From Pseudotabrizicola sp051200875 (GTDB taxonomy: Bacteria > Pseudomonadota > Alphaproteobacteria > Rhodobacterales > Rhodobacteraceae): 64,000 nucleotides of DNA. Shown here in pieces: positions 32,936-43,012 of this stretch. The notes beneath the pieces were generated by a model. The model did no database searches, was not told where the DNA came from, and saw only the letters and a list, made by a program, of their open reading frames with translations. Each line of letters begins with the position of its first letter. Positions within the stretch are counted from its first letter, which is position 1. The translations under genes and the position numbers were made by a program. The stretch spans positions 1 through 64,000 of the forward strand of contig NZ_CP195192.1 in assembly GCF_051200875.1 (NCBI RefSeq), written 5' to 3'.

Positions 32936-34213
32936 TCAGGATTGGCAGAAAGGTTGGAATTCGACCAGCGCACCGGCTGGCAGGGATTCGACGTCGGCGG
33001 GCAGAAACATCAGCCCGTCCGCTGGAGAGAGCAGCCCGACACGGGCCGAATGTGTGGCATCCTCGAAGGAGACGATCTCGCGACCATGGCCATCGAAACC
33101 GGCCAGCGTGGCGGGTCGGAGTTCGCAGCGCCCAGGCTTGCGGCGGATTGGGCCTGCGGTCACGACATGCCTTCGGGTCGGGGCGGGTCCCTCGCCGCTC
33201 AGGGCACGGATCAGCGCCAGTCCGAAGACCTGCCATGTGACGAAGGCCGATACCGGGTTGCCGGGCAATCCAAGCCAGTGCGCCTTGCCAATGCGCCCGA
33301 CCGACACCGGCTTGCCCGGTTTGATCGCGACGCCGCTGAACAGGGTTTCGCCACCCAATGCCATGACGGCCGGCTTCACATGATCTTCTTCGCCCACCGA
33401 GATACCGCCCGTGGTGACGACAAGATCGGCTTGCGCCGCCATGTCGCCCAATTGACGGACAAGACCGGCAAGGTTGTCGGCACCACGAGCCGAGGCAACG
33501 ACGTCCACATCCGCAGCTGCAAGGCCTGCCGTCAGCATCGGTGTGTTCACGTCCCAGATCTGGGCTTCCTCGCGCGCGCCCCCGGCGCGGCGTACCTCGT
33601 CGCCGGTGACAAGCAGTGCCACGCGCAGCCTGCGCCGAACACGCAGGATGCCCGCGCCGGCGGCGGCACAGGCGGCGATCTCCCTTGGTCCGAGCCTGCG
33701 GCCCTTGTCCAGAACGGTCGCACCCTTGGCCATGTCACTACCCGCGCGGCGGACGTTCAAACCCGGTTCAGGTCTGCGCGACAGATGAATAGCGTCCCCG
33801 TCACGCAGGACGTCCTCCTGCATGACGACCGAGTCCGCGCCCAACGGGACTGGCGCGCCAGTAAAGATTCGGGCCGCCACGGCCCCTGCGACCGGTGTCG
33901 TCACCGCCTGCCCGGCAGGCACGCGCGCAACGACTGGCAGCACCCAGGGTCCGGCGCCAGTGAGGGCCGATGTCGCGATCGCATAGCCATCCATCGCCGC
34001 ATTATCGAAAGCCGGTACCATGGCTCGGGACCGGACCGGCTGAGCGAGAATGCTGCCAAAGGCGTGGTCGAGCGACAGGGCCTCGGTCCGGCCGACCGGT
34101 GCTACATGCCCTGCAATCCGGGCCAGTGCCTCGTCGATGCTGATCAGCGAGTGAAGCATGTCCTGACTGTCACAGCCGCAGCCCGGTGACGCGATGGCTT
34201 GATGGATGGTCAT
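32936..34213 (-). CDS. moeA: Molybdopterin molybdotransferase MoeA
   Basis: A 425-residue MoeA, the enzyme that inserts molybdate into adenylated molybdopterin. Seen are ISIDEALARI, the substrate-binding PAFDNAAMDGYA, VTGDEV, the TTGGISVGEEDHV loop and LPGNPVSAF. The N-terminus has an extra CGCD segment before ISIDEAL, as in nar-linked MoeA copies. ATG 34213 overlaps the carbonic anhydrase stop by 4 bp. As a nar-operon copy it probably serves NarG maturation. The 117 residues upstream in frame are a shadow of the carbonic anhydrase. Confidence 0.95.
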   Translation of the reverse strand: MTIHQAIASPGCGCDSQDMLHSLISIDEALARIAGHVAPVGRTEALSLDHAFGSILAQPVRSRAMVPAFDNAAMDGYAIATSALTGAGPWVLPVVARVPAGQAVTTPVAGAVAARIFTGAPVPLGADSVVMQEDVLRDGDAIHLSRRPEPGLNVRRAGSDMAKGATVLDKGRRLGPREIAACAAAGAGILRVRRRLRVALLVTGDEVRRAGGAREEAQIWDVNTPMLTAGLAAADVDVVASARGADNLAGLVRQLGDMAAQADLVVTTGGISVGEEDHVKPAVMALGGETLFSGVAIKPGKPVSVGRIGKAHWLGLPGNPVSAFVTWQVFGLALIRALSGEGPAPTRRHVVTAGPIRRKPGRCELRPATLAGFDGHGREIVSFEDATHSARVGLLSPADGLMFLPADVESLPAGALVEFQPFCQS

Positions 34214-34842
34214 TGTGCTGCCTCCTCGGCGGAATTGGTAGGCTGGAAATGCCCGGGCCCGATGCTGCAATCGAGGTCGCGCAGGCGCCCGTCCTTGAGC
34301 CCGTAAATCAGGCCGTGCACGCGGACATCGGCTCCGCGGCGCCATGCCCTCTGAAGGATCGGCGTCTCGCAGACGCGCCGCACGCCCTCGACCACATTGA
34401 GTTCGGCCAGCCGGTCGCGTTGTGCTTCGAGGTCGGTTTCGCGCCCTAGATCGACCGCATATGCGCGGGCCAGGCGCCGGATCGGCTCGAGCCAGTGATC
34501 GGCCAGACCGTGTGGCAGATCCTCGGTCGCGGCCTTGACCCCGCCGCAGCCATAGTGGCCGCACACGATGATCTCGCGCACATGCAACGCATCGACCGCG
34601 AACTCCAGCGCCGAGAGCAAGTTCATGTCCGAGGAATGAACTATGTTGGCAACGTTGCGATGGACGAACACCTCGCCCGGATCGAGCCCCGCGACCACGT
34701 TGGCCGGTACCCGGCTGTCCGAACAGCCGATCCAGAAGAACTCGGGCGCCTGAAGGGCGGCAAGTCGGGTGAAATAGTCAGGCTCCTCGTCGTGGCGTTG
34801 TTTCGACCACGCCACGTTACGCTCCAGAAGGTCATTCAGCAT
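34210..34842 (-). CDS. Beta-class carbonic anhydrase
   Basis: A 210-residue beta-carbonic anhydrase, interconverting CO2 and bicarbonate in the cytoplasm. The zinc ligands are C40 (in CSDSR, with the D42-R44 dyad), H96 and C99 (in HYGCGG). Length matches the Can/CynT type. It overlaps the hemerythrin gene by 11 bp and moeA by 4 bp. Its presence inside a nitrate reductase operon is unusual; a role in bicarbonate supply or pH balance during anaerobic growth is inference. Confidence 0.95.
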   Translation of the reverse strand: MLNDLLERNVAWSKQRHDEEPDYFTRLAALQAPEFFWIGCSDSRVPANVVAGLDPGEVFVHRNVANIVHSSDMNLLSALEFAVDALHVREIIVCGHYGCGGVKAATEDLPHGLADHWLEPIRRLARAYAVDLGRETDLEAQRDRLAELNVVEGVRRVCETPILQRAWRRGADVRVHGLIYGLKDGRLRDLDCSIGPGHFQPTNSAEEAAQ

Positions 34843-35401
34843 CGGTCGTCTCCGGGAAATCTGGCAGCCCGCGTCTTGAACGCATGTGTTTGGACAGGAT
34901 CCGCAGATCGGCCCGAGTCAGCCGGGCGCGGGCAATCGGCAAGAGGATCGCGTTTTCGGCAACGAGGTGGCGCCGCACGTGCCCTGCAAACCTGGACAAC
35001 ACCCCGCGCTCCTTGGCGGACAGATCGGCCCCCTTATCAAGGCAACCGGCGAGCATCGCACGCACTTCGGGCAGCAGACGCATCGCCTCATCCTGATCGG
35101 CCCTGATCCGGTCGATCGCACCCTCAATCGCATCCTCTTCTGTGCAGCGCCGGGCAAGAAGCGGGAACAGGTCCTCAGCCTCGTCGCGCAGGTGGACGTT
35201 CAGTTCCTCGTTCACAAAGCGCAGCACCGTTGTCGCTTTTTGGCGATTGAAAGCGTCCGCCGTTGCCAGCGCGTCGATAACTGCGCAAATCTGACGTTCA
35301 CGCAGGTGGTCTTCGCTGATGAAGTCCAGAGGATTTGCGAGCAGGCTCGGACTCGTCGGTTTGTCGCCACTTCCGCGCGTCACTGTCTCTGACGGTTTCA
35401 T
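34832..35401 (-). CDS. Hemerythrin HHE domain protein
   Basis: A 189-residue helical protein with hemerythrin-type ligands: SEDHLRERQ (about residues 29-37), EELNVHLRDEAEDLFPLL (His and Glu, about 65-82) and FAGHVRRHLVAENAILLP near 138-155. Such proteins bind a di-iron centre and deal with O2, NO or iron-sulphur damage. It starts 20 bp after the parvulin gene. In a nar operon a role in protecting iron-sulphur enzymes from NO is plausible. A different hemerythrin is at 52645-53127. Confidence 0.85.
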   Translation of the reverse strand: MKPSETVTRGSGDKPTSPSLLANPLDFISEDHLRERQICAVIDALATADAFNRQKATTVLRFVNEELNVHLRDEAEDLFPLLARRCTEEDAIEGAIDRIRADQDEAMRLLPEVRAMLAGCLDKGADLSAKERGVLSRFAGHVRRHLVAENAILLPIARARLTRADLRILSKHMRSRRGLPDFPETTDAE

Positions 35402-35421
35402 CACACGTCCTTTCGCGTGGT

Positions 35422-36225
35422 TCAGATCGGCGTCAGGCTTGCGCCAGAGATCTGCGCCTCTTGACCGAGGCTCTCCACGAAGGCGCGCGAGGCGTGCGCC
35501 CAGGCAGCCTTTTCCAACGCCTGCGCGATCTTCGGGCGAACGGTGTCGTAGGGCAGCACCTGCCCCGGCGCCGTGGCATTCAGTCGGATGATGTGCCAGC
35601 CGTGCCGCGACAACACGGGCGCCGGGGTCACCGCCCCTTCGTTCAGGGAGCGCAGGGCTGCCTCGAACTCCGGCACGGTGTCGCCGGGGCCAAGCTGACC
35701 CAGATGGCCGCCAGAGGCTTTCGAACCGCAATCGCTATCGCGCGCGGCCGCGGCAAATCCCTTGGCATCGCCGTCGAGTCGCGTCAGCAGGACAACGGCC
35801 CGTGCCTTGGCCGCGGCGCACTCGGCTTCGTCGCGCGGATCGCAGGCGCACAGGATGTGCGAGACATCCCAGAGCGGTGCCGAACGATATCGGGCGGGGT
35901 CTTTCTCCCATTCCGCGCGCACGGCCCCTTCGCTGACGGGCGCGATCACCAGCGCCTCGTCCAGCAGGGCGCGGATCAGGGCTTCGTCGTCCGTCTCGAA
36001 CCGCCCCGGCGCCAACTCGAGTGGGTCGGGCGTCAACCCGCGCCGCTTCGCCTCCTGCAAGAGCAGTGCACGGATTGCCAGCGCCTGCGCCGCCTTGCGC
36101 CAGGCGATCCCCGGCTTGTCCTTGGGGGCGCTGTGGTTCTGGGCCTCGGCGGCGATTGCCGCCGAGGGGATGGTTTCGCCGTTCACGACGACATCGGGAA
36201 ACAGGGCCACGTTCATCTGGCTCAC
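35422..36225 (-). CDS. Parvulin-type peptidyl-prolyl isomerase of the nar operon
   Basis: A 267-residue protein with a C-terminal parvulin domain (WDVSHILCACDPRD, GGHLGQLGPGDTVPEFEAAL, RHGWHIIRL). It has no obvious signal peptide, so it probably acts in the cytoplasm, similar to NifM. Linkage to narI suggests a chaperone role in nitrate reductase folding. The start is a GTG at 36225 that overlaps the narI stop (GTGA); an ATG three codons further in (36216) is an alternative. Confidence 0.85.
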   Translation of the reverse strand: MSQMNVALFPDVVVNGETIPSAAIAAEAQNHSAPKDKPGIAWRKAAQALAIRALLLQEAKRRGLTPDPLELAPGRFETDDEALIRALLDEALVIAPVSEGAVRAEWEKDPARYRSAPLWDVSHILCACDPRDEAECAAAKARAVVLLTRLDGDAKGFAAAARDSDCGSKASGGHLGQLGPGDTVPEFEAALRSLNEGAVTPAPVLSRHGWHIIRLNATAPGQVLPYDTVRPKIAQALEKAAWAHASRAFVESLGQEAQISGASLTPI

Positions 36226-37007
36226 TCCGCGGGCGTCGTGGCGGTAGGACCGCGCTTGGCTTGCACCTTGTCATAGGCGCGGCGGCGTTCTTCCAGAGGA
36301 CGGTGCCGGCGCGACCGCACGATCTGGTAGCCGGGCCGCGTCAGCAGGTAGCGGAACGGCGCGGCGAAACCGGACCAGATGTGGACGAGCCGCGTGAACG
36401 GAAACAGCGCCGTGATGATCAGCCCGAGGAAGATGTGCAGCTTGTAGAGCCAGTGCACGTCGACGACGGTGACCCAGGCGTTGATGTTCCAGCTGACCAC
36501 GCTCTGCGACCAGGTCATGAAGCGGACCATTTCCGACCCGTCCATGTGCTGCAGCGTCTGGGTGATCGTCAGCAGGCCGATGGCCAGCTGCAGCCAGATC
36601 AGGACCATGATCAGGATGTCGGGGAAGGTCGATGTCACGCGGATGCGTGGATCGACCAGGCGGCGATGGATCAGCATGGTCGATCCGATCAGGGCGGCGA
36701 TGCCAGCCGGGCCGCCGATCAGAACTGCCATCCATTGCTTGAGCGCATAGGGAATACCGATGGCATCCAGCACCCAGACCGGCGTGAAGAGGCCGACGAG
36801 GTGACCGAAGAACACGGTCAGGATGCCGACATGGAACAGGATCGACCCCCAGATCAGCTGCTTTCGGCGCAGAAGTTGGCTCGAGGAACTCTTCCAGGTG
36901 AAGGGGTCCCGCTCGTAACGCACGATCGATCCCACGAGGAAGATCGTCAGCGCGACATAGGGCATGACCCCGAAGATGACGAAGTTGATGTCGAAGTCGC
37001 CAAACAT
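36222..37007 (-). CDS. narI: Respiratory nitrate reductase gamma subunit NarI
   Basis: A 261-residue membrane cytochrome b with five transmembrane segments. It takes electrons from quinol and passes them to NarH. Haem-ligand histidines are visible in FHVGILTVFFGHLVGL (two) and in HWLYKLHIFLGLII plus TRLVHIWSG (further ones). Length and order match NarI of Paracoccus. It starts 1 bp after narJ ends and overlaps the parvulin start by 4 bp. Confidence 0.95.
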   Translation of the reverse strand: MFGDFDINFVIFGVMPYVALTIFLVGSIVRYERDPFTWKSSSSQLLRRKQLIWGSILFHVGILTVFFGHLVGLFTPVWVLDAIGIPYALKQWMAVLIGGPAGIAALIGSTMLIHRRLVDPRIRVTSTFPDILIMVLIWLQLAIGLLTITQTLQHMDGSEMVRFMTWSQSVVSWNINAWVTVVDVHWLYKLHIFLGLIITALFPFTRLVHIWSGFAAPFRYLLTRPGYQIVRSRRHRPLEERRRAYDKVQAKRGPTATTPAE

Positions 37008-37008
37008 G

Positions 37009-37731
37009 TCATGCGCTCCTGTTCAATGGTTGCGGGGCGGGGGTAGGATTGAACCCAGGTTTGTCCATCGCCGCGAGCATGTCGCGGACTTGCGGGCAAC
37101 CTGCGTTCGGATCGGGGCCGAACGTAACCTCGGTTTCCTCCCAAACGGCATCGAGCGCCGCGAGGTCGGTCGGGTCATCATCGGGCTGAGACAGCATGTC
37201 GGCCACGGCTTCGGCGTCGGCCTGCATGTCGGCGAGCTGGGAAAGAGCGGCGAACGCGGCAGCATACCCGCTGTCGCGCCGGACAAGCCGGGCCGCGAGA
37301 GCATCAAGGATATGCGCCGCGTCCGCCAGAGTTTCCTGCACTTCTGCGAAGGGACGCGTCGACAGGAATTCCAGCAACACCGGCAGGTGGTCCGGCAGTT
37401 CCGAGGTGGCGGGTTCGAACCCGCCCGCCCGATAGGTCTCGATCAGGCTGACCATGGCGCCGCCCCTGTCACGGCTTTCGCCGTGAACATGCTCGAAGAG
37501 ATTGAGCGACAGCGTCCGCGACCGGTCGAAGAGCATCACATAGCTTTCCTGCAGGTCGTATAGGTCGGCCTTTGCGAAGCCGTCGGCCAACCTGCGCAGC
37601 GCAGCTCGTGTGTCGGCGGCGATGCGGGGTTCGGCTGCGATGACGCCCCCGATTTCGGGCATGGCCTCCTGAAGCTCCCGCGAGGGATAGCTCAGGATCA
37701 GCGACAGGGCCTTGAGTGTGCGGTCCATCAT
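37009..37731 (-). CDS. narJ: Nitrate reductase chaperone NarJ
   Basis: A 240-residue helical chaperone of the TorD/NarJ family. Residues LSLILSYPSRELQEAMPEIG at the start and LFDRSRTLSLNLFEHVHGESRDRG near 66-89 are typical. NarJ binds apo-NarG, allowing cofactor insertion and membrane attachment. Its start overlaps the narH stop by one base. It is not part of the final enzyme. Confidence 0.95.
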   Translation of the reverse strand: MMDRTLKALSLILSYPSRELQEAMPEIGGVIAAEPRIAADTRAALRRLADGFAKADLYDLQESYVMLFDRSRTLSLNLFEHVHGESRDRGGAMVSLIETYRAGGFEPATSELPDHLPVLLEFLSTRPFAEVQETLADAAHILDALAARLVRRDSGYAAAFAALSQLADMQADAEAVADMLSQPDDDPTDLAALDAVWEETEVTFGPDPNAGCPQVRDMLAAMDKPGFNPTPAPQPLNRSA

Positions 37732-39257
37732 CAGAAGGTCTCCTGCGGAAGGGCGAATTTCTTTTTCTTGCCGCCGAACAAAGTGGTCTTGCCGGCCTCA
37801 CCGGTGGAACAGCCGTTGCCGTCGGTAAAGCCGCAGCCGCCCCGTATGTCGGCTCCATGTTCGTTCTGTTCGCGGTGCGCCGTGGGGATCGCGAAACGAT
37901 CCTCGTAGTCGGCGATGGCCATGATCTTGTACATGTCCTCGATCACCCGGCCGGACATGCCGACCCGGGCGGCGATCGCCTCGTCCCGCACGCCGTCCAC
38001 GCTGAGCGCCCGCATGTAGAGCCTCATCGCGGACATGCGTTCGAGGGCGTGAACGATGGGTTCCTCGTCACCCGCCGTCAGCATGTTGGCGAGGTACTTC
38101 ACGGGGATCCGCAGCGACCGCACGTCGGGCATCTGGTCGCTCATCGCGATCTGTCCCGCCTGAGCGGCGTTCTGGATCGGGCTGAGCGGCGGGATGTACC
38201 ACACCATCGGCAGCGTCCGGTATTCCGGGTGCAGCGGGAAGGCGACCTTCCAATCCATCGCCATCTTCCAGACCGGGCTGACCTTCGCCGCCTCGATCCA
38301 GTCCTCGGGCACGCCGTCGCGGCGCGCCGCGGCGATCACCTCGGGGTCGTTCGGGTCGAGGAACACGTCGAGCTGCGCGCCGTAGAGATCGGTCTCGCGC
38401 TCGGCGCTGGCCGCAGCTTCGATCTTGTCTGCGTCATAAAGGATCACGCCCAGATAGCGAATGCGCCCGACGCAGGTTTCCGAACAGACCGTGGGCTGGC
38501 CGGATTCAATGCGCGGATAGCAGAAGGTGCATTTCTCGGACTTGCCGGTATCCCAGTTGTAATAGACCTTCTTGTATGGGCAGCCCGAGATGCACATCCG
38601 CCAGCCACGGCACTTCTCCTGGTCGATCAGGACGATGCCGTCCTCCTCGCGCTTATAGATGGCACCCGAGGGACAGGACGCCGAGCAGGTCGGGTTGAGG
38701 CAGTGCTCGCAGAGCCGAGGCAGATACATCATGAAGGTATTTTCATACTCTCCATAGATGTCCTTCTGCACTTGGTCGAAGTTGTAGTCCTGAGACCGCT
38801 TCGAGAACTCACCGCCCAGAATTTCCTCCCAGTTCGGCCCCTTCTCGATCTTCTCCATCCGCTCGCCGGTGAGCTTGGACCGGGGGCGTGCAGTGGGAAA
38901 GGCGTTCATGTCGGGTGCCGATTTCAGGTGGTCATAGTCGAAATCGAACGGCTCGTAGTAGTCGTCGATTTCCGGCATCGACGGGTTAGCGAAGATGTTC
39001 GCCAGGATCCGCCATTTCGACCCCTGCTTGGGATGCAGCTTGCCGCTGGCCGACCGTGCCCAACCGCCGTTCCAGCGTTTCTGGTTCTCCCAATCGGTCG
39101 GATAGCCGGTGCCGGGCTTGGTCTCGACGTTGTTGAACCATGCGTATTCGACACCTTCGCGCGTCGTCCACACGTTCTTGCAGGTGACCGAGCAGGTGTG
39201 ACACCCGATGCATTTGTCGAGGTTCAGGACCTTTCCGATTTGTGCACGAACTCTCAT
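37731..39257 (-). CDS. narH: Nitrate reductase beta subunit NarH
   Basis: A 508-residue iron-sulphur protein wiring NarI to NarG. Four cysteine clusters are visible: CIGCHTCSVTCK near residue 17, CEHCLNPTCSASCPSG, CRGWRMCISGCPYKK (with Trp in place of one Cys, matching the 3Fe-4S site) and CTFCYPRIESG followed by CSETC. Length matches NarH. It overlaps narG by 4 bp. Confidence 0.97.
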   Translation of the reverse strand: MRVRAQIGKVLNLDKCIGCHTCSVTCKNVWTTREGVEYAWFNNVETKPGTGYPTDWENQKRWNGGWARSASGKLHPKQGSKWRILANIFANPSMPEIDDYYEPFDFDYDHLKSAPDMNAFPTARPRSKLTGERMEKIEKGPNWEEILGGEFSKRSQDYNFDQVQKDIYGEYENTFMMYLPRLCEHCLNPTCSASCPSGAIYKREEDGIVLIDQEKCRGWRMCISGCPYKKVYYNWDTGKSEKCTFCYPRIESGQPTVCSETCVGRIRYLGVILYDADKIEAAASAERETDLYGAQLDVFLDPNDPEVIAAARRDGVPEDWIEAAKVSPVWKMAMDWKVAFPLHPEYRTLPMVWYIPPLSPIQNAAQAGQIAMSDQMPDVRSLRIPVKYLANMLTAGDEEPIVHALERMSAMRLYMRALSVDGVRDEAIAARVGMSGRVIEDMYKIMAIADYEDRFAIPTAHREQNEHGADIRGGCGFTDGNGCSTGEAGKTTLFGGKKKKFALPQETF

Positions 39258-42200
39258 TCCGCTGCCTCCACTTTCGGGGTTGCGGACCGGCTTGCGGGTT
39301 TGTCGAGCCAGTCGATCTTCTTCATTTTCCGCACGATCACGAACTCGTCACGGTTGCTGCCCACGGTGCCGTAATAGTTGAAGCCGTAGGACAGCTGCGC
39401 GTAGCCGCCGATCATGTGCGTGGGTTTCAGCGTTGCGCGGGTGACCGAGTTGTGGATGCCGCCGCGGTTGCCGGTCTTCTCGGACCCAGGCGTATTCACG
39501 ATCTTTTCCTGCGCATGATACATGAACAGCGTGCCCTGCTTGATGCGTTGGGACACCACAACCCGAGCCGTTAGCGCGCCGTTGATGTTGTAAGCCTCGA
39601 CCCAGTCGTTATCGACAAGGCCCGCCTTTGCCGCGTCCACCTCGGACATCCAGACCACCGGTCCGCCCCTGTTCAGCGTCAGCATCAGCAGGTTGTCGGT
39701 ATAAGTGGAGTGGATGCCCCATTTCTGGTGGGGCGTGATGAAGTTCAGCACCACGTGCGGGCTACCCTCGGCCGCGTCGTTGTTGACGGCGGCCGTGATG
39801 GTCTTGAGGTCCACCGGCGGGCGATAGCTGACAAAGCCTTCGCCAAAGGCACGCATCCATTCGTGATCTTGGTAGAGCTGCTGGCGGCCCGTCAGGGTGC
39901 GCCACGGGATCAGCTCGTGCACGTTGGTGTAGCCCGCGTTGTAGCAGACCTCCTCGCTTTCGATGCCCGACCATGTGGGGCTGGAGATGATCTTGCGCGG
40001 TTGCGCGGCGATGTCGCGGAAGCGGATCTTGGTGTGATGCGCGCCTTCCGCGAGGTGGGCGTGATGTCGGCCGGTGGGTTTCTCCAGTTCTTCCCAAGCC
40101 TTCACGGCCACCTCGCCGTTGGTTTCGGGGGCCAGCATCAGGATCATCTCGGCCGCGTCGATGGCGGTTTCGAGCTTCGCCTGGCCTTTCGAGACGCCCT
40201 CATCCTGGACCACGCCATTCAGATCGCGCAGGTGCTTGACCTCGGTCTTGGTGTCCCAGGTGATCCCCTTGCCACCGTTGCCAAGCTTTTCAAGGAGCGG
40301 ACCGACCGAGGTGAACTTCTTGTAGAGGTTCGGATAGTCCCGCTCGACGGCGATGTAGTTCGGCGCTGTCTTGCCGGGGATCAGGTCGCATTCGCCCTTC
40401 TTCCAGTCCTTCACATGCGCCTGCGCCAGTTCGGCGGCGGTATCGTGCAGGAGAGGAAGCTGGACGATGTCGGTCTCGACACCCAGAACCTCGGGCGCGA
40501 CTTCGGAGAATTTCCGGGCGATGGACTTGAAGATCTCCCAGTCGGACTTGCTCTCGTAGGCCGGGTCCACCGCAGCCTGCAGCGGATGGATGAAGGGGTG
40601 CATGTCCGAGGTGTTGAGGTCGTCCTTCTCGTACCAGCTGGCCGTGGGCAGGACGATGTCAGAATAGACCGCCGTCGTAGACATGCGGAAGTCGATGCAC
40701 ACCAGCAGGTCGAGCTTGCCCTTCGGCGCTTCGTCGTGCCAGCGGGCCTCCTTCGGCATCACGCCGCCTTCCTCGCCCAGGTCCTTGCCCATCACCCCAT
40801 GGTCGGTGCCCAGGAGGTGCTTGAGGAAGTACTCGTGTCCCTTGCCGGACGACCCCAGCAGGTTCGAGCGCCAGACGAACAGATTGCGCGGCCAGTTTTC
40901 CGGGGCGTCCGGATCCTGACACGACATTTCCAGATCACCGGCTTTCAGCTGTTCGGCGACGTAGTCCTTGATCTCCTTCCCGGCCTTCTTTGCGGCTTTC
41001 GAGACTTCCAGAGGATTGGTCTTGAGCTGCGGGGCGGAGGGCAGCCAGCCCATGCGCTCGGCCCGGATGTTATAGTCGATCAGGGAGATGTCCCAGTCGC
41101 CCTCGGGCGCCGTTGGCGACAGGATCTCGCCTGCGCGCAGCGTCTCGTAGCGCCACTGGTCCGTGTGGGCGTACCAGCAAGACGTCGAGTTCATGTGTCG
41201 AGGCGGGCGGTTCCAGTCGAGCGCGAAGGCCAGCGGCTGCCAGCCCGTCTGCGGGCGCAGCTTCTCCTGGCCGACATAGTGCGACCAGCCGCCGCCCTCC
41301 TGGCCGATGCAGCCGCACATCACCAGCATGTTGATGATGCCGCGGTAGTTCATGTCCATGTGATACCAGTGGTTCAGACCAGCGCCGAGGATGACCATGG
41401 ACTTGCCATGGGTCTTTTCGGCGTTGCCTGCGAATTCGCGGGCGACCGCGATGATCTTCTCCCTCTCAACGCCGGTGATCTTTTCGGCCCAGGCGGGGGT
41501 GTAGGGGCTGTCGTCGTTGAAATCCTTGGACACCCAGTCACCGCCAAGACCCCGGTCGAGACCGTAGTTGGCGCAGAAGAGGTCGAAAACGGTGGCAACC
41601 AGCGCCTCGGACCCGTCGGCAAGTTTCACACGGCGCGCTGGAATGTTCCGGGTCAACACTTCGGGGTGATCGCATTTCACGAAGTCGCCCGTGGCAGCAC
41701 CGCCGAAATAAGGGAAGTCGACGCCTACGACCTCATCGTGATCACCATCCATAATCTGGCTGAGGCGCAGCTTGCTTTCGGCGCCCTTCGCTTTCTCTTC
41801 GAGGTTCCATCTTCCCTCTTCGCCCCAGCGGAACCCGATGGACCCGTTGGGCGCCACGATCTGACCCGACGCCTCGTCATAAGCGACGGTCTTCCAGTCG
41901 GGGTTGTTGGCCTCGCCAAGCTTGCCGTCGAAGTCGTCGGCGCGCAGCATCCGGCCAGGGACATGATGCCCGTCCTTTTCATCGAGCCGAACGAGCATCG
42001 GCATGTCCGTGTACTTGCGGGCATACTCCTCGAAATACTCGGCCTGCCGGTCGAGGTGGAATTCGCGCAGGATCACGTGACCCATCGCCATTGCCAGCGC
42101 CGCGTCGGTGCCCGCCTGCGGGTTCAGCCAGATGTCGCCGAACTTGGCGGCTTCCGAATAGTCCGGGCTGACCACGGCCGACTTGGTGCCGCGATAGCGG

Positions 42201-43012
42201 ACCTCGGTGTAGAAATGCGCGTCCGGCGTGCGCGTCTGCGGCACGTTCGAGCCCCAGAGCATCAGGAAGCCCGCGTTGTACCAGTCGGCCGATTCCGGCA
42301 CGTCGGTCTGTTCGCCCCAGGTCTGGGGGGAAGCTGGCGGCAAGTCGCAGTACCAGTCGTAGAACGACATGCAGGTGCCGCCGAGAAGCGACAGGTAGCG
42401 CGAGCCGGCGGCATAGCTCACCATCGACATCGCCGGGATGGGCGAGAAGCCGAACACTCGGTCGGGCCCGTAGGTTTTCGCGGTATAGGCGTTGGCAGCG
42501 GCGACGATCTCGGTCGCCTCGTCCCAGCTTGCTCGCACGAACCCGCCCTTGCCACGCGTCTTGGTGTAGCTGGCGCGCAGAATAGGATCGTTCTGGATCG
42601 CGGCCCAGGCGGCCACCGGCGTCATGGTCTCGCGCATCTTCCGCCAGGCACGCATCAGGCTGCCGCGGATGAGGGGGTTCTTCACCCGGTTCGCGGAATA
42701 GAGATACCAGCTGTAGGAGGCACCCCGCGCACACCCGCGCGGTTCATGATTAGGCAGCCCCGCGCGGGTGCGCGGATAATCCGTCTGCTGCGTCTCCCAG
42801 GTGACGATGCCGGACTTGACGTAGATCTTCCACGAACACGACCCGGTGCAGTTCACCCCGTGCGTCGAGCGGACGATCTTGTCGTGCCGCCAGCGGTTTC
42901 TGTAGGTGTCTTCCCAGCTGCGATCCTCGCGGGTGGTCTGACCCCAACCGTCGGAGAATTGCTCCAGTTCCTTGCTCTGGAAGAAATTCAGTTTGTCGAG
43001 CAGATGGCTCAT
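39254..43012 (-). CDS. narG: Nitrate reductase alpha subunit NarG
   Basis: A 1252-residue catalytic subunit that reduces nitrate to nitrite at a molybdenum bis-MGD centre facing the cytoplasm. The FS0 cluster site HGVNCTGSCSW and EPRGCARGASYSWY are visible near residues 49-95, and the Mo-ligand region YCDLPPASPQTWGEQTD follows near 220. Length and sequence agree with Paracoccus NarG. ATG 43012 (MSHLLDKLNFF) is preferred; 36 residues upstream in frame are not typical. The narK stop is 64 bp upstream. Confidence 0.97.
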   Translation of the reverse strand: MSHLLDKLNFFQSKELEQFSDGWGQTTREDRSWEDTYRNRWRHDKIVRSTHGVNCTGSCSWKIYVKSGIVTWETQQTDYPRTRAGLPNHEPRGCARGASYSWYLYSANRVKNPLIRGSLMRAWRKMRETMTPVAAWAAIQNDPILRASYTKTRGKGGFVRASWDEATEIVAAANAYTAKTYGPDRVFGFSPIPAMSMVSYAAGSRYLSLLGGTCMSFYDWYCDLPPASPQTWGEQTDVPESADWYNAGFLMLWGSNVPQTRTPDAHFYTEVRYRGTKSAVVSPDYSEAAKFGDIWLNPQAGTDAALAMAMGHVILREFHLDRQAEYFEEYARKYTDMPMLVRLDEKDGHHVPGRMLRADDFDGKLGEANNPDWKTVAYDEASGQIVAPNGSIGFRWGEEGRWNLEEKAKGAESKLRLSQIMDGDHDEVVGVDFPYFGGAATGDFVKCDHPEVLTRNIPARRVKLADGSEALVATVFDLFCANYGLDRGLGGDWVSKDFNDDSPYTPAWAEKITGVEREKIIAVAREFAGNAEKTHGKSMVILGAGLNHWYHMDMNYRGIINMLVMCGCIGQEGGGWSHYVGQEKLRPQTGWQPLAFALDWNRPPRHMNSTSCWYAHTDQWRYETLRAGEILSPTAPEGDWDISLIDYNIRAERMGWLPSAPQLKTNPLEVSKAAKKAGKEIKDYVAEQLKAGDLEMSCQDPDAPENWPRNLFVWRSNLLGSSGKGHEYFLKHLLGTDHGVMGKDLGEEGGVMPKEARWHDEAPKGKLDLLVCIDFRMSTTAVYSDIVLPTASWYEKDDLNTSDMHPFIHPLQAAVDPAYESKSDWEIFKSIARKFSEVAPEVLGVETDIVQLPLLHDTAAELAQAHVKDWKKGECDLIPGKTAPNYIAVERDYPNLYKKFTSVGPLLEKLGNGGKGITWDTKTEVKHLRDLNGVVQDEGVSKGQAKLETAIDAAEMILMLAPETNGEVAVKAWEELEKPTGRHHAHLAEGAHHTKIRFRDIAAQPRKIISSPTWSGIESEEVCYNAGYTNVHELIPWRTLTGRQQLYQDHEWMRAFGEGFVSYRPPVDLKTITAAVNNDAAEGSPHVVLNFITPHQKWGIHSTYTDNLLMLTLNRGGPVVWMSEVDAAKAGLVDNDWVEAYNINGALTARVVVSQRIKQGTLFMYHAQEKIVNTPGSEKTGNRGGIHNSVTRATLKPTHMIGGYAQLSYGFNYYGTVGSNRDEFVIVRKMKKIDWLDKPASRSATPKVEAAE

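Noticed and set aside
32279..34189. 636-residue open frame on the plus strand
   Set aside because: It lies opposite moeA and DUF2478 and reads as a low-complexity Arg/His-rich shadow.
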